Shown here: positions 1 through 13,550 of the stretch, one piece after another | Layout: every line of letters starts with the position of its first letter | How positions within the stretch are numbered: the stretch's first letter is position 1 | Assembly (NCBI GenBank): GCA_003184365.1 | Contig: NKYR01000109.1 | Location: 1-64,000 of the forward strand | Length of the DNA stretch: 64,000 nucleotides | Direction of reading: 5' to 3' | From: Evernia prunastri | Taxonomy: Eukaryota > Ascomycota > Lecanoromycetes > Lecanorales > Parmeliaceae | Program-made: the position numbers and the translations under genes | Notes under the pieces: generated by a model | Told to the model about the DNA's origin: nothing | The model's input: the letters and a program-made list of their open reading frames with translations, nothing else | Databases searched by the model: none

Positions 1-68
1 TGTTACCCTCATTAGCTTACATCAAGTAGCTAGCATAGGCGTATAAAACAATCAATCAATCAATCAAT
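1..68 (+). mobile_element. LINE (Tad1-like) 3' terminus
   Basis: The first 68 bases are identical to 13068-13135, which is the end of a recognisable LINE. The piece ends in a run of CAAT repeats, the usual short-repeat tail of Tad1-type fungal LINEs. The rest of this copy would lie left of the window. It is not RIP-mutated, unlike the AT-rich DNA that follows directly. Confidence 0.75.
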
Positions 69-409
69 AAAATTAAATAACTATTAATTATTACGATTTT
101 CGATTAGAAGAATTTATTAAGATTAAAATTTAATAAAATAAAATATATTTTATATAGTAAAGTCTAATTAAAACGCTTCGTCGTATTATTTATTTGAAAA
201 TTCTTAAATATAATAAATTCTTATTTAATGTTATACTATAAAAGATAAATTAAAAAAGATCTTAATAATATATTTATTATTATTATCGAGACGAATACGA
301 TAGATTATAAAATTTAAGAATTTTAAATAAACTTTAAATTTAAAAAATATAACGAAGATTTCACTTTTATAACGAATATAGTAAACTTTAAAATAAAAAA
401 TGAAATTAT
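69..409 (-). mobile_element. Ty1/copia relic, integrase fragment (copy 1)
   Basis: This stretch aligns base by base with about 3615-3960, where the minus strand still reads as a Ty1/copia integrase core. It is heavily AT-shifted with C kept mainly in CG. Similarity to the second copy stops near 410, exactly where the next element begins, so the relic was truncated by or joined to that element. No open frame of useful length remains. Confidence 0.6.
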
Positions 410-3400
410 TATCAAAATTATGTGGTAGAGTACTTAGTTATATTAACTATAAAGTGTTATAATACAAAGGGCGATCTATATAGAGTCGCTTATAGAGCGA
501 TATCAAGCTCGTCAAAACTCGATCTTTGGTAGAGTCGAGATCTTAACGATTCTCTATTCTACAATTTCAATACTCTTCTTTATTCGTATATATCAAATGT
601 CGAATTATTAAAGTAAGTTTAATGTCGAGTAGTTAAAGTTAAAAATCGAATAGTTAAAGTGAGACTAGCGTCGAATAACTAAGATAATTCTTTATTTGTT
701 ATCTTCTAAAGACGATTTTGAAATTTACGAGTTTTAACGCTCGCGAAGTTCGAAATCTTAAATAGACTAATACGAAATTCGAATAATAAAGATAAAGTAA
801 TCGAAATTCTAAAAACGATTATATTAAATCGTTTATTTCATTTAAATCTTTCGAAGATTTTACTTTTTATCAAAAAATGATGTTTTAAAAATTAAATTTT
901 TATATTATTTAATATATATTAGAATCGAGTAGAAACGAGATCGAAGAATATATATGAAAATAATAGTGAAATAATTGAAAGAAATTTTTCTAATTGCATA
1001 AGAACGATATATTACAAGATCTTTAATAATCGATTATTGAAAATTTGATACTTGATATTAATGATTATCGCGTATAATATAGAGAATTTCGGCGAGATTT
1101 TAACTGAGAAGTATCTGAAGATTTTAATTTATAACGATCATATATAATAATAGATACTCTATATAAGCACTGAAAGTTTAATGATTATAGAGACAATAAT
1201 CGCTGAAGAAGATACGCGTTTGCGAAAAATAAAATAATAAAATCGTTTAAAAGTTCGAAGTCTCGAATATATTTGATCGATTATTCGAAATGCGAGAATT
1301 AATAAAATTGTTTTTCTGAAGCTGAATTCTAAATAGAGATAAATTAATATCTGAAAGAAGATATAATAAAGAGCAGTTAAAATAGCTTTTTTAAAGCTAT
1401 AAGATTAACGATTAATCTTTGATCTTTAAAAAATACTTCGAAATTACTTTTATTTCGAGAATATCGCGAAAAGCGATAAACTTATTAAGATATAAAATCT
1501 TAATGAAATCGTTAGTTATCTACTTGTCGATAAGAACGAATTATATATTTATAATATTATTATTAACTTTTTCGCGTACGAAGTAATAAGCGATATTAAT
1601 ATATTTAATATAAATATAAAACTAAGCGTTCTTTGTAAGAGCGATAATATTTAAATTATCGTCGAAGATAATAGTGATTTTTGAATTAGAGTTTTTAAAA
1701 CGAAGAAATTAATTAAATAAATTAATCGCTTTCTTATTAACTTACGTTTAATTAATATATTTTATTTTATAAATAAATAGTATCACTATAACTTAGCGTT
1801 TAAACGATTAATTAATAACGTTACTACTTATATTAAATAGATAATCGAAGATAAATCTTCAAATTAATTTAATTAGAGTTAATATAGTCGATAAGATTCT
1901 AAAGAGAATCTTTATATATTAATTTATAATATATAATATTTCAAAGATATCGAAAGATTCGAATAATCGTATTTTAATATGTTAAAGTCGAATTAATTAT
2001 ATAGCGACTTACGAAAGAAACGATATAAATAATATTAAAGCGAATATTAAGCATAACGTATATGAGAGATTTTATAGCTAATTGATAATTCTCGCGTAAT
2101 TTTTTTAAAATTATATAATCTTCTTCGATCGATATTAGTTTGCGACTAATCTTTAAAAATATAGAAATCGAATTGAGATTTTAATAATTAAAATAATTAA
2201 AAAAACGAGTGATATAAATCTTTTAACTTAGATAAATAATATCGATAACGCGATTTTATTTAATAACTATATCTAGATAATAAACGATCGATTTCAAATT
2301 AAATATATGAAATTTAATATTAAAAGCTTATTTAATGCGCTGAATATTAATTTTATTAAAATTAATAATTAAGATTTTATTTATATAGAGAGCGACGATA
2401 ATACTTTCTTTAACGTTTATAAATACGTTATTATTTAATTCGATAAATATAAAATTAAGTTCTTTTATATACTTCGAGAATTATTAATATTAAATTCGAG
2501 AGAATTATTTTAGATCGTAGAGAACTTTATTTAATTTATAAATTTTATTATTTTTATTAAAATCGTCGAATTATTATACGTAGATCTTCTAAACATTATC
2601 GTAGAGAAAAACGATTTTAATATTTATTTATTTTACGTTTTAATTCATAATCGTTACTAAAGCGAAGATAATTTTATAATTTATAAGTTTAATTATCGAC
2701 GCGAAAGTCTCGTGATAATTATAATTCTTCTATTATTCGAATTTATAAACGACTTAGCGAATTTTATAATAAATAACTTTTTTAATAAAATTTCGCTTTA
2801 AGATATAAATTTAGCGTTTTCGTAAAATATAAGCGTCGAAAATTATGTAAACGAGATATCAAATATTATTATTTATAAGAAATTTATATTCGTCTTTTAT
2901 AACGAGCTCTTAATATATACGAACGAGTGAATTTAAGATAATCTATTTATAGATTTTAAATTTAAAGACGTTAGACTTATTAATATAATATATTAATAGA
3001 ACGAATATTATAAATATATTTTAAAGAGAATTAGATTAGATTAGAATAATTTAAAAATATCTTTTAAATAATATTTAATTTAAAATCTTTTTAAACGATT
3101 TTCACTGTAGTGAAGTTTAAAGAGATAAATGATATAGATTTATAAATAAATACTAACGTAGATATACGTCTTTTCGCTAATTATAAAAAATTTAATTATA
3201 ATTTTAATATTAAAATTAAAGAAATAATTAATATAAAGATTATAGACGTAATAATACGTTACTTATTTAATATCTCTTCTATAGCGAATATTAATATTAT
3301 AAAACGTTATCGCTTATCAAAGAATTTATATACGTTAATTTTCTCTTCGAAATTTACGTATAAAAAACATTTTTTTATAAAATATATATTATTAACGCGA

Positions 3401-3609
3401 ATTTTTTTTTGATTAAATTATATAGTCGAAAAATAAACTTTTCTTTATAATTTAAAAGAATATACTCTTCGTTACGATTTACGAGTTTTTTTTAAATAGA
3501 TTTTAACGCGTAAGCGATAAAGTCGATAATACGTAAATAAGATAAAATAAATTTTCGATAATATATAATTTCGAAAAAATATAGTTACGTTTCTAATATT
3601 AAGCGATTA
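410..3609. mobile_element. RIP-degraded LTR-type element, copy A (family unknown)
   Basis: The left end matches the second copy at 5643 and, after allowing for RIP transitions, starts as a typical LTR (TGTCA...). Similarity to copy B runs from 410 to about 2560. The leader region (about 600-690) holds imperfect short tandem repeats of a GTCGAATAGTTAAAG-type unit. No protein domain could be recognised in either strand because stops occur every few codons. No second LTR was found before 3610, so the copy appears 3'-truncated or rearranged. The right boundary is set by the start of the next copia relic and is approximate. Confidence 0.45.
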
Positions 3610-5060
3610 TAAAATAAAATAATTATTAATTATCACGATTTTCGATTAGAAGAATTTATTAAGATTGAAACTTGATAGAATAAAATATATTTTATATAAT
3701 AGACTCTAATTAAAACGCTTCGTCGCATTATTTATTTGAAGATTCTTAGATATAATAAATTCTTATTTAATACTGTACTATAGAAGATAGATTAGAAAGA
3801 TCTTGATAATATATTTCTTATTATTGTCGAAACGAATATAATAAATTTTGAAGCTTAAAGATTTTAAATAGATTTTAAATTTAAGAAATATAATAATAAA
3901 GATCTCACTTTTATAACGAATATAATAAATTTTAAAATAGTAAATAAAATTATCTTTAAATATTATAAAGTATTTAACGTTATTAAAATCTATAGAAAAT
4001 AGAGACTCTACGAGATTATTATAAATAAATTCGTCTAAGCGAATATTAGACGTAGTAAAACTATTACAAATAATAGTCTTTTGACGTTTCATAATATAAT
4101 ATTCGCAGATATACTTTTTCGCAATATTCTTAATAAAATTCATATCTATCGTTATATTAAAAAGTTTGTTCAAATTTTATTAATTTAAATAATTTATATG
4201 AATATATTATAACTAATAAATAAAATCGAATAAAATATTATAAATCGTTAAAGTATTAGTTATTTATTATAAATTTAAAAAGAAGAAATCTCGATTACGA
4301 GTGTCGATAAAAACGAGATTATTATTAATAACGAAAATACAGTTGATTTTATAAAAGATAACGACGATATTAATATTTAAATGCTTATTAACAGATAGAA
4401 GATTAACGCTTATATTAGATATATATAATATATTTAATAAATTGATAATAACACGCTTTTCGATTATTTTATAGTATAAAATAATAATTTCGCGACTTAT
4501 AGATTAAATCTAATTATCTTTAATACTCTTAATAATAAATATTTTATAGATAATAGATATAAATCGATTCGTAAAGAAATAACGAGAATAATCGAAGTTT
4601 ATTATAATACAAGAATTAAGTTTAATAATGTCGATAGTAGTTATAAGAGTTACTAGTTTCTTATTAGATATAGTAAGAATATCGAAGTTATCGAAGTTAA
4701 AATCTTTAGAGTTCATTATAATTATAAGATTAATAATCTACTTATTAGTCGTATCGAAAACATTAAAATTATCGTCGATATATATACTTGAATTTAAGTT
4801 CTTTAGAAAGATATAATTAACGTTAAAATAATCGTTCTTTTTTGAAGCGAAGATATTAAATAACGTCTCTTCGATACGCTTACGTTTATTATTTAAAAAT
4901 TTATTCTCTAAAGAAATAACGTTAATTTTCGTCTTTTTCTATTTTTTTTTCTTAATTATAAACTTTTTAAACTTTAAATAAAAGAACTTAATTCAATATT
5001 TAATAAAAAAATAACGATATTTACGCTTAATTATTTTATACAAATAACAAGTATAGACTC
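3610..5060 (-). mobile_element. Ty1/copia relic with integrase and protease traces (copy 2)
   Basis: Read on the minus strand. The frame at 4173-3778 keeps the layout of a Ty1/copia integrase core: the segment with KYFIIFKDNF corresponds to the RYFLTFxDDxTR motif, KSEIF to the KSEVF motif, and IRFDNNKKY to the LRSDNGGEY motif, with Asp/Gly/Cys changed as expected from G-to-A. The frame at 4716-4510 carries NFDYSRYFFTNRF where a copia protease has the DSGAS-RH motif. Protease then integrase in this order (falling coordinates) fits copia gag-pol. The RT and RNase H that should follow below 3610 are missing. It is inactive. Confidence 0.7.
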
Positions 5061-5642
5061 ATGAATTTAATTTATGATGCGAGAGGTTGAAAAAATCGAA
5101 AAACTAGTTTTTGCATTTTTTCCCGAATTTATCAGGGTTTTAATAGTTGAATTTTTTTTTTTTTTGTATTTTTTTTTTTCAACATGATTCGAAATCGAAC
5201 TTGAACACTATCATTACAACGTATATATTCTATCGTTCTACTAATCTACTAAATTTACTACTATATAATAAAGTTTTCTTATTAAAGTATATATTTTTAA
5301 AAGAAACTAACTTATTTCTTGAGAATTAAAATTTTCAGCTTGACTGTTATTAATGTTTATAAGATCAATTTTGATAACTTTTGATTTTCTGAATAGCGCA
5401 AAGGAGTCTGCACAATTTAAAAAATAATCATAAAAAAATAATAGAAAAGTAAAAAATTATTGGAGTTTCAAGAAGATTATACTCAGATTTTGATGTTCTT
5501 GCGCTCGGAAGACCTAGCCGGCTGACTAAGCGCGCTATATCAAAGAGCGTAGTGGTTTCGATTTTTTCATTGGCTGCAAATACAAAATTAAGGTATTTTA
5601 GCTCAGCCCTATCTTATGTTTTTATATATACTAATAAATCTC
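5061..5642. other. AT-rich spacer without recognised element
   Basis: This segment is AT-rich but has normal TG/CA dinucleotides, poly-T runs near 5151-5179 and a short GC-richer patch near 5510-5560, so it is much less RIP-mutated than either side. It may be original host DNA or an unmutated element lying between the copia relic and the second copy of the LTR-type element. No coding region or LTR could be recognised. Confidence 0.4.
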
Positions 5643-7690
5643 TGTCAAGATTATGTGATAGGACACTTAGTTGTATTAACTATAAAGTGTTATAATATAA
5701 AGGGCGATCTATATAGAATCGCTTATAGAGCGATGTCAAGATTATCAAGATTCGATCTTTAGTCGAATCGAGGTCTTAACGATTCTCTACTCTATAATTT
5801 CAACACTCTTCTTCGCTCGCATATTTCAAGTGTCGAATTATTAAAGTAAATTTAGTGTCGAGTAGTTAAAGTGAGATTAACGTCGAATAGCTAAAGTGAT
5901 CTTCTATTCTCTCACTCTCTATACTTCTTTAGAGACGATTTTGAAATTTACGAGTTTCAACGCTCGCGAAGTTCGAAATCTTAAATATCAAATCGTCTAT
6001 TTTATATAAATCTTTCGAAGATTTCACTTTTTGTGAAAAAACGATTTTTTAAGACTTAAACTTTTATATTATTTGATGTATATTAAAATTAGATAAAAAC
6101 AAGATCGAAGAATATATGTGAAAATAGCAGTGAAATAATTAAAAGAAATTCTTCTAGCTACATATACTGCAAGATCTTTAATGATCGATTATATTGTAAT
6201 ACTTAATATTAGTGTAATGCGAAGATTTTCGATGAGATTTTAATTAAGATATGCTTAAAGGTTTTGATACGTATAGTGATAATATATAATAATAAATATT
6301 CTATATAAATATTGAAAGTTTAATAATTATAAAGATAATAATCGCTGAAAGAGATGCGCGATTGTAAAAAATAGAATAATAAGATCGTTCGAAAATTCGA
6401 AGTCTCGAATAATCTCGATCGATTATTCGAAATATCGAGAATTAATAAAATTGCTTTTTTGAAATCAAATTCTAAATAATAATAAGTTAACGTTTGAAAG
6501 AAGATATAATAAAGAATAATTAAAGCAGCTTCTCTAAAGTTATAAGATTAGCGATTAATTCTTAATCTTTAGAGAATACTTCGAGATTACTTTTATTACG
6601 AGAATATCGCGAAAAACGATAAACTTACTAAAATATAGAATCTTAATAAAATCGTTAGTTATTTACTTATCGATAAAAACGAATTATATATTTATAATAT
6701 TATTATTAACTTTTTCGCGTACGAAATAATAAGCGATATTAATATATTTAATACGAGTATAAAACTGAGTCTTCTTTATAAAAATAATAGTATTTTAATT
6801 ATTATCGAAAATAATAATAATCTTTGAGTTAGAGTCTTTAAGACGAAGAAGTTAATTAAGTAGATTCTTTAGTTAAATCGTCTTTTTAATAACTTACGTC
6901 TAATCAATATATTCTATTTTATAGATAAATAATATTATTATAACTTAACGTTTAGATAATTAATTAACAACGTTATTATTTATATTAAATAGATAGTCGA
7001 AGATAAATCTTCGAGATAAATCGTTAATTTAATTAGAATCGATATAGTCGATACAATTCTAAAGAGAATATTTACATATTAATTTATAATATATAATATT
7101 TTAAAGATATCGAAAGATTCGAATAATCGCACTTTAATATATTAAGATTGAATTAGCGATTAATAAGAGAGACGATATAAACGATATTAAAACGAGTTTC
7201 GAGTATAACGTATATAAGAAATTTCACAATTAATTAATAATTTACGCGTAATTTTTTTAAAATTATATAATTTTCTTCGATCGATTATAATTTACGACTA
7301 ATCTTTAGAAATATAGAAATCGAATTAAGATTCTAATAATTGAAATAATTAAAAAAGCGAGTGACGTAAGTCTTTTAATTTAGACGAATAATATCGTTAT
7401 ATTTAGATAATGAACGATCGATTTTAAATTAAATATATGAAATTTAATCTTAAGAACTTCTTTAATACGCTAAATATCGATTTTATTAAAATTAATAATT
7501 AAGATATTATTTATATAGAGAGCGACGATGATATTTTTCTTGATATTTATAAATACGCTATCGTTCGATTCGATAAATACGAGATCAAATTCTTTTATGT
7601 ATTTCGAGAAATACTAATATTAAATTCGAAAAAACTATTTGAAATTATAGAGAACTTTATTTAGTTTATAGACTCTATTATAATACGACC
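5643..7690. mobile_element. RIP-degraded LTR-type element, copy B (truncated)
   Basis: Aligned with copy A at 410-2560 along almost its whole length. The left end reads TGTCAAGATTATGTGATAGG, a plausible LTR start. It is cut off near 7680-7690, where a Ty3/gypsy LTR-like sequence begins, so the gypsy element probably inserted into or next to it. Several CpA sites lost in copy A survive here, so the two copies took different RIP hits. No protein domain was recognised. Confidence 0.45.
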
Positions 7691-7691
7691 T

Positions 7692-10600
7692 TGTCAGAGA
7701 CTTTCAGGAAGTCTTCTGCAGGAGGCTACTGCCTGTCTGGAAGAACATGAAAGAGCCTAGACCTTGCTTGTACTAGTGTCTTCGACCTTTTCTACTAAAT
7801 AGCTTTTTGTAGATAGAAGAATATATTCTTTTATCACATTATGAATTCAATTATAACAATATAATAGCAACATCTGAATTACTTATAAGCATTATGCTAT
7901 GCTTATAAGTAGATTCAGCGATTTATTAATATCAATATTAATATTAATTTCTCAGTAAGAGAACTTCTTTATTGAACGTTCGTTACTTTATATTAATCTT
8001 TACGTTATTAATTTAGCTGTACAAGTTTATAGTAACGATAATTATCTCAAATAGTAGCAGTATTATTATTACTTCTACTATTATTATATTCTCTACTTAG
8101 ATTTCTTCGAAAAATCTCACACGAATTATTTATTAATTCAGAGTATTTATCGAAGTCACTGACAAATTTCAAGTATCTCGAAAGATAAATCTTATCGCTC
8201 TGTATATTATAATTATATAATCTCGTCTAAAGTCGATTGTAATTAAAGTTATTATCGAATAATTTTTATCTTTTTTAGCTTATTAATAAATCGATCTCAC
8301 TTCGCTATAACGCTCTATTAAAGTCTTCGACGATTATATGATAGAGCTTAAAACTACTTCAGTCGTTTTAACTTTTCTTTAGACGCTATAAGTCTTTCTC
8401 TATTAACAATATCTCTATATATTCGAGATTCGCTTCTTTTATCATTAAGTTATTTATTAAATATATCTCTGCTAGTATAGCTAACGAATCTATTTATAAT
8501 CGATTAATTGAATCTAAGCTATTCGTTATTATAACTTAAGGATTTATTATAGTATAGCTCGCTAAGTTATATATAATAATAAAGCAGTTTCGAGCATAGT
8601 CAAAATCTCTCGAATTATCAAAAACTTTAAATTCGTTAGATGATTTAGAAATTGTCGACAATAATAACGTCGATCGATTTAATTCAGACGACGTTGATTA
8701 TTTTGATTCGTTCTATAGAGATAAGTCTATTAATATCGCTTTCGTTATCGAATATTCTAATAAAAGTATCTTCTTTCGAGATATTTATATTTTTTAAAAT
8801 AGAGTTAAGAATATAACTCGTGTTAAAAGTGACGTACTATTACGATAGAATCTTTAGATCTATCTAAGAGACTTCGCTCCTACTTGATTTACTACGAAGC
8901 TCTTCGAAAATAATAAACGACTATAATATAAACGAGTGATATCGTCTATTACTTACTCGCTGAAAGTAATCTCGTTCTTAAAATATAATAATCTTACTAC
9001 GAAAAAAGTATATCTTATAAAATATATTACACTATCGAGAGTCGCGTAAATATGCTTAGACTATTATAAGAGCTACTTAGAATATAGATATAAAAATTAT
9101 TAAGAATTATATTTTGCTAATTTAAAATTAATTTAATATGAAATTTCAACGTAATATTTTAGAGTCAGACGCTATTACTGATTATAGTCGATTTCTCTAA
9201 TATTTAAATAAACGTAAGTATTCATAATAAAAATATATCGATCGATATTTACGATAGATTTCGCAGTAATAGTAGAAAAAATCAAATTATAAATATTAAT
9301 CTCGATAATCTCAGTCGTAATAATCTTAATATAATGCTTATCAAAATAATTAGTGGTAACGATAGTGAAAGTCTTTTGTAGTCGAGAGTTATTAGTAACG
9401 TTTCTAGATCTATTAAGAGTATTAAGATATTTAATAAGAATATTAAGACAATTAGTAGAAATATTAAAGTAATCGTTTTTAAATATATTAAAATAATCAA
9501 AAAAACGCTCGTATCTCGCTATTCGCTTCGTCAATAAGATTACAAATTATAATATCGACGAGAAATACGTTAGATTCGAAATCGATTAAGCGTTAGCTCT
9601 ATTAAAATCGACAGCTCTTTCGATTAAGCTTCGATAATTTTCAAAATTATTAAGAGAAATTTTTATTAAGATCTCAGCGAGTTTATTAAGCAGCGATCGA
9701 GAAAAAGCTCGAAAATAATATCTATATCGATTACTCTTTAGATTAATCTGAGAAATATTAATCTTTTATTGAAGATTTCAGCGATTACGAAGTTTTTAAT
9801 AATTATGAAGTTTATAGGAATTAAATTTTCGAGAAAAGCGATAATTACGTAGAGAATTACTTTACGAAGATTACTACTATCGTCGATTATTAATGCGAGT
9901 ATTATGAATATAAAGCTATCTCTCGCAATAAGCTATTCGATTGTCTTCGTATCGAATATTAAAAGAAATCTTCTATAGACGCTTTAATTAGCTTAATAAA
10001 TATTTTAATATAAACTTCGAAATCTCTTATTATTTCTTCGATATTAGAATTAATATTGAATATTGACTTTATCTTTCGAAACTATTATTACGTTATTATT
10101 TATATTAATTAATAATTAATCGAAGAAAAGAGAGAGATCTATATTGACTTCGATTATATTATAATTATAATCGATCGTATCTTTATCTCAACGACAGTCG
10201 AGATTAAGAAAATAATTATTAAGATATTTATTCGTGAATTGAAATTCAAGATTTATTATTTCGACGAATTTATAATGCTTATATTCTATATAAAAGAAGT
10301 ATTATCTAATAATGCTCGAGCTTTCGCTTAGATCACTCGAAAAATTTATATCGTTAATAATCTTAAGATAAATATGTTTATCGAAGTAAATATTCTTATA
10401 TTCGAGCGAATAATTATCGACTTCGTAATTTAAATTATTAATATAGATAGTTATCGAAGTATAATCGTATCTATAAATTCTCGAGCTCGATTAGAGTTTA
10501 TTAAGTAAATCGTAAAATATTTAACTCGAATAATTCTATTATTTCGTATTATTATATTCGTATTTGTAATCTACGTCGACGAATTATCAATAAATCGAGA

Positions 10601-12347
10601 TCTACTCTTTGAATCAAATTGTATTCTATCTTTCGATTACGTTAACGAAGTCTACGCTTATATAATTAATGCTTCGCTTAAAACTATTCGGATAAAGAAT
10701 AATATCGATTTATTTATTATTATCTTTCGTAAGATACGTTTAGATATACTCGAAAAATATAAATAAGACGATTTCTTCTCGATAAAAGTTTATCACAGCG
10801 ATTTAATTACGATTAATTTCAAAAATTAAAAGATTAAGTTAATAAAAAATATCGTTATTATTGCTACTGCTATAATAGCAGTCGTAATAATACTCGATTT
10901 TTAAATCGATTTGAGAAAGTTTTCAGCAGCGTTTATAATCGTAAGCATAAATAACTCAACTATTATTATTGATTTATTCTTGAAATATATTATATCTAAT
11001 AAAGTAATAGTCTACGAAAAATCTAATATAATTAAATCTTTGATATATTTGCTTGACGAGTATTAAAATTTATTCGTCGATTAAGAGCAAATAGTCGATA
11101 TTTCGAAATTCGAATAAATATTAATTTCGCTGAAACTCGATATGACTTTCAAATTAACTTGAATATATTCGATAGAATAAAAAGATAGAAAAGTTATTAA
11201 TATCACGTTTAATAAACTTTATAAGTAGAATAAAATAACGTGACCAACACAATCTATTTTTTATAATTATTCGATATTTATAGTTTAAAAGAATACGATT
11301 ATAGATCGTAAAAATCGCGTTATTATAGATATTCGCGAACTTAATAAGATTATTTTAATTAACTCGTATTCTCTTTCGCTATAATCGAAAATCATAACTC
11401 TATTATTTAATTACTTATATCTATTAATTATAAACGTCGTTGAATAATTTTATTAATTCTTAATAATTCGAGAAGATAGATATAAATTTATGATAATTAG
11501 TTATCGAAATTAGAAGAAATCGACGATTGCTCTTATAAATTATAAGAGTTTATCGCTCTACGTTTAAAGATAGATTAATATTATATTAAGATTAATTAAG
11601 AACTTCGTTAAAGTCTTCGTCGATAATATTATTATCTTTTTTCGAATCTTATCGAAGTATTTTAATTATTTACGAAAAATCTTTAAACTCTTTCGCAGAA
11701 GAAGAATTAATTTATTATTTATCAAATTTTTTATTGATTATTTCTCGATTACTTTACTTAAATAACGTATTAATAGATTAGATATATTTATATTTCAAGA
11801 GAAGATTTAGATTATTATCCTCTTACGTTTTCTCGAAACACTACGAAATCTTAAGATTTTTTTGAATCTTATTGAATAATTTCGATTATTAATTTTTCGT
11901 TACGCTTAGCTAGCTAATTCATTATAAATTCGAAAGATTTTATTTATTAAAGACTTAGTAATAGATAATAAAGATTTATCTCGTAAACGATCTATTATTA
12001 AGCTTTATTATGATTTTATCGAAATAGAGACGAAAGCTTTTGGCTGTCTTTAAGGAGCTTTTATTAATCTTATCTTTTTAACTCATTTTAATATTACAAG
12101 ATCTTTATTTATAAAATTAAATATCTTTAAGATCTTCGATTTTATAGCTATAATTTATTATTATAAATAGAATTATATCTTGAAAGACTTCAACAAACTC
12201 GTTCGTATCGATATATAATCGATTTTATTCTTAAATCAATACTTAAATATAATTAAATATAATTACTAATTTATAAAATTAAAGATAATCGATATAGTTT
12301 AAGTAGTCAAGAAGATTCGTTATATAATCGAGTTTAACTTAAAGTTA
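7692..12347 (+). mobile_element. RIP-degraded Ty3/gypsy retrotransposon (5' LTR to RNase H)
   Basis: It begins TGTCAGAGACTTTCAGG, a typical fungal gypsy LTR start, and about 120 bases of this end escaped mutation. The plus-strand reverse transcriptase is clear from about 11290: DIRELNKI, then a frame equivalent to the template-binding segment, then FVDNIIIFF (normally FIDDIVIYS, catalytic YxDD/IDD) at about 11610-11645, followed by the thumb region to about 12050. The RNase H part at about 12070-12347 keeps KLNIFKIFDF and SILFLNQYLN in place of DASKxxGxG and xILFLSRxLNPAE. Stops and missense changes throughout make it inactive. The 3' part is lost at the junction with the LINE. Confidence 0.7.
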
Positions 12348-13135
12348 TTCGCCAAGTGCCGCACGGTGTATAGTATGGTAATACGCCCGATGTTAACGTT
12401 CGCAGCGCCGATTTGGCACCACCCTCGCGGGATAGAAGGATTCTCCCGGAAGCCCTCCGAGAAGCTAACCAAGATACAAAATGAGTGTCTTCGCAGGGTG
12501 ACCGGAGCATATAAGGCAACTCCCATCCCGGTCCTAGAGGCGGAGGCTTCTATAGCCCCCCTGGAATACCAACTCGACAAGCTGGTATTGCAACACCAAG
12601 CTCTACGAGGTACCCACCCCGCCACGAAAGAGGGCAACGAGCGAATCGCCCGGTACTTCCAGGGTAGCAGAGGCAGGAAAAGGAAACGAGGGCCTACACC
12701 TACGGTGACGAAAGAGGCCTGGGCTCTTAAAGCCCTGAAAGAAAAAAGCTGGGACCNAACAGCTTCGAGTTGGCCAGCGAACAACTCCAACGGTCAAGAC
12801 TACCCCTCGGGGTAGAGGAGACCATTAAGCCCAAAAAGGGCGCACGAAGAAGCGATCGTACCCGCCTCTAGAGGCGGGGGCGATCAGAGATACAAAAGTC
12901 AGAGAATAGAAGAGTCGGCGCAAAGAAGTAGAGAGATGTGCGGTGGTGTAATAGGGCTCCTAAGGAGCACAGCAGAAGGGAGAGCGTACTGTTTAGTTGA
13001 AGTTTTTGTCCAGAGGTTCGCCCTCAGGTTTCTTCAACGCCCAGCCGTAAAGCTGGTTCAGCGTTAATGTTACCCTCATTAGCTTACATCAAGTAGCTAG
13101 CATAGGCGTATAAAACAATCAATCAATCAATCAAT
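12348..13135 (+). mobile_element. 5'-truncated Tad1-like LINE, end of ORF2 plus 3' UTR
   Basis: GC-normal DNA begins abruptly at about 12348. The frame from 12366 starts MVIRPMLTFAAPIWH, the typical motif after the RT domain of fungal non-LTR elements (thumb region ahead of RNase H), and ends at about 12815 in a short basic tail. The 3' UTR runs to the CAAT tail at 13115-13135. A single N at 12757 marks an unresolved base, so the frame beyond it is uncertain. The upstream endonuclease and RT are missing, as expected for 5' truncation by incomplete reverse transcription. It shows no RIP, so it arrived after the surrounding elements were mutated or is too short to trigger RIP. Confidence 0.75.
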
Positions 13136-13345
13136 GTTCGTAATATTTATTACTATCTTTATAGATTATAAAGCTCGTTTTACCCATTTATTTACATTAA
13201 CTTAAATAATATTTAAGTCATTTTTAAATATTAAAAGCTTTTATAGTTTTTATAACTATTTTATTTTTATATTACTTTTTTTAACGAGAAAATAGTTTAT
13301 ATTAATTATTATTTAAGTCTCTTAGATTTTATTAATTATTATAAT

Positions 13346-13550
13346 TGACAAGGAACGAGGCTTGATACATTGTCTATGTACGTGACTTGGCTAGGTGTAC
13401 AAGACGAAAGGTCAGGAACCAGAAGAACAGGTGACCCCGAGCAGCCCTTAAAGGGCTGTCGGCTAATACACGGCTAGGCTGAAATCTCATGGAATCTCAT
13501 GGAAGCTCCGGTGGCCATGATAGCTCCGGTGGCCGAGTCACACCGTGACA
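13346..13550. mobile_element. candidate solo LTR
   Basis: A 205-base block of normal composition sits inside AT-rich DNA, starts with TGACA and ends with TGACA (TG...CA ends). It contains short internal direct repeats (AGCTCCGGTGGCC twice, CTCATGGAA/CTCATGGAAG). No clear 4-6 bp target duplication was seen, so assignment as an LTR is tentative. Confidence 0.35.

Noticed and set aside
4628..5329. Short open frames in the AT-rich island
   Set aside because: They are by-products of RIP-mutated DNA; the real coding traces are copia protease and integrase on the minus strand.
9175..9534. 119-codon minus-strand frame in the gypsy element
   Set aside because: Opposite in direction to the recognisable RT and without motif; typical chance frame in AT-rich DNA.
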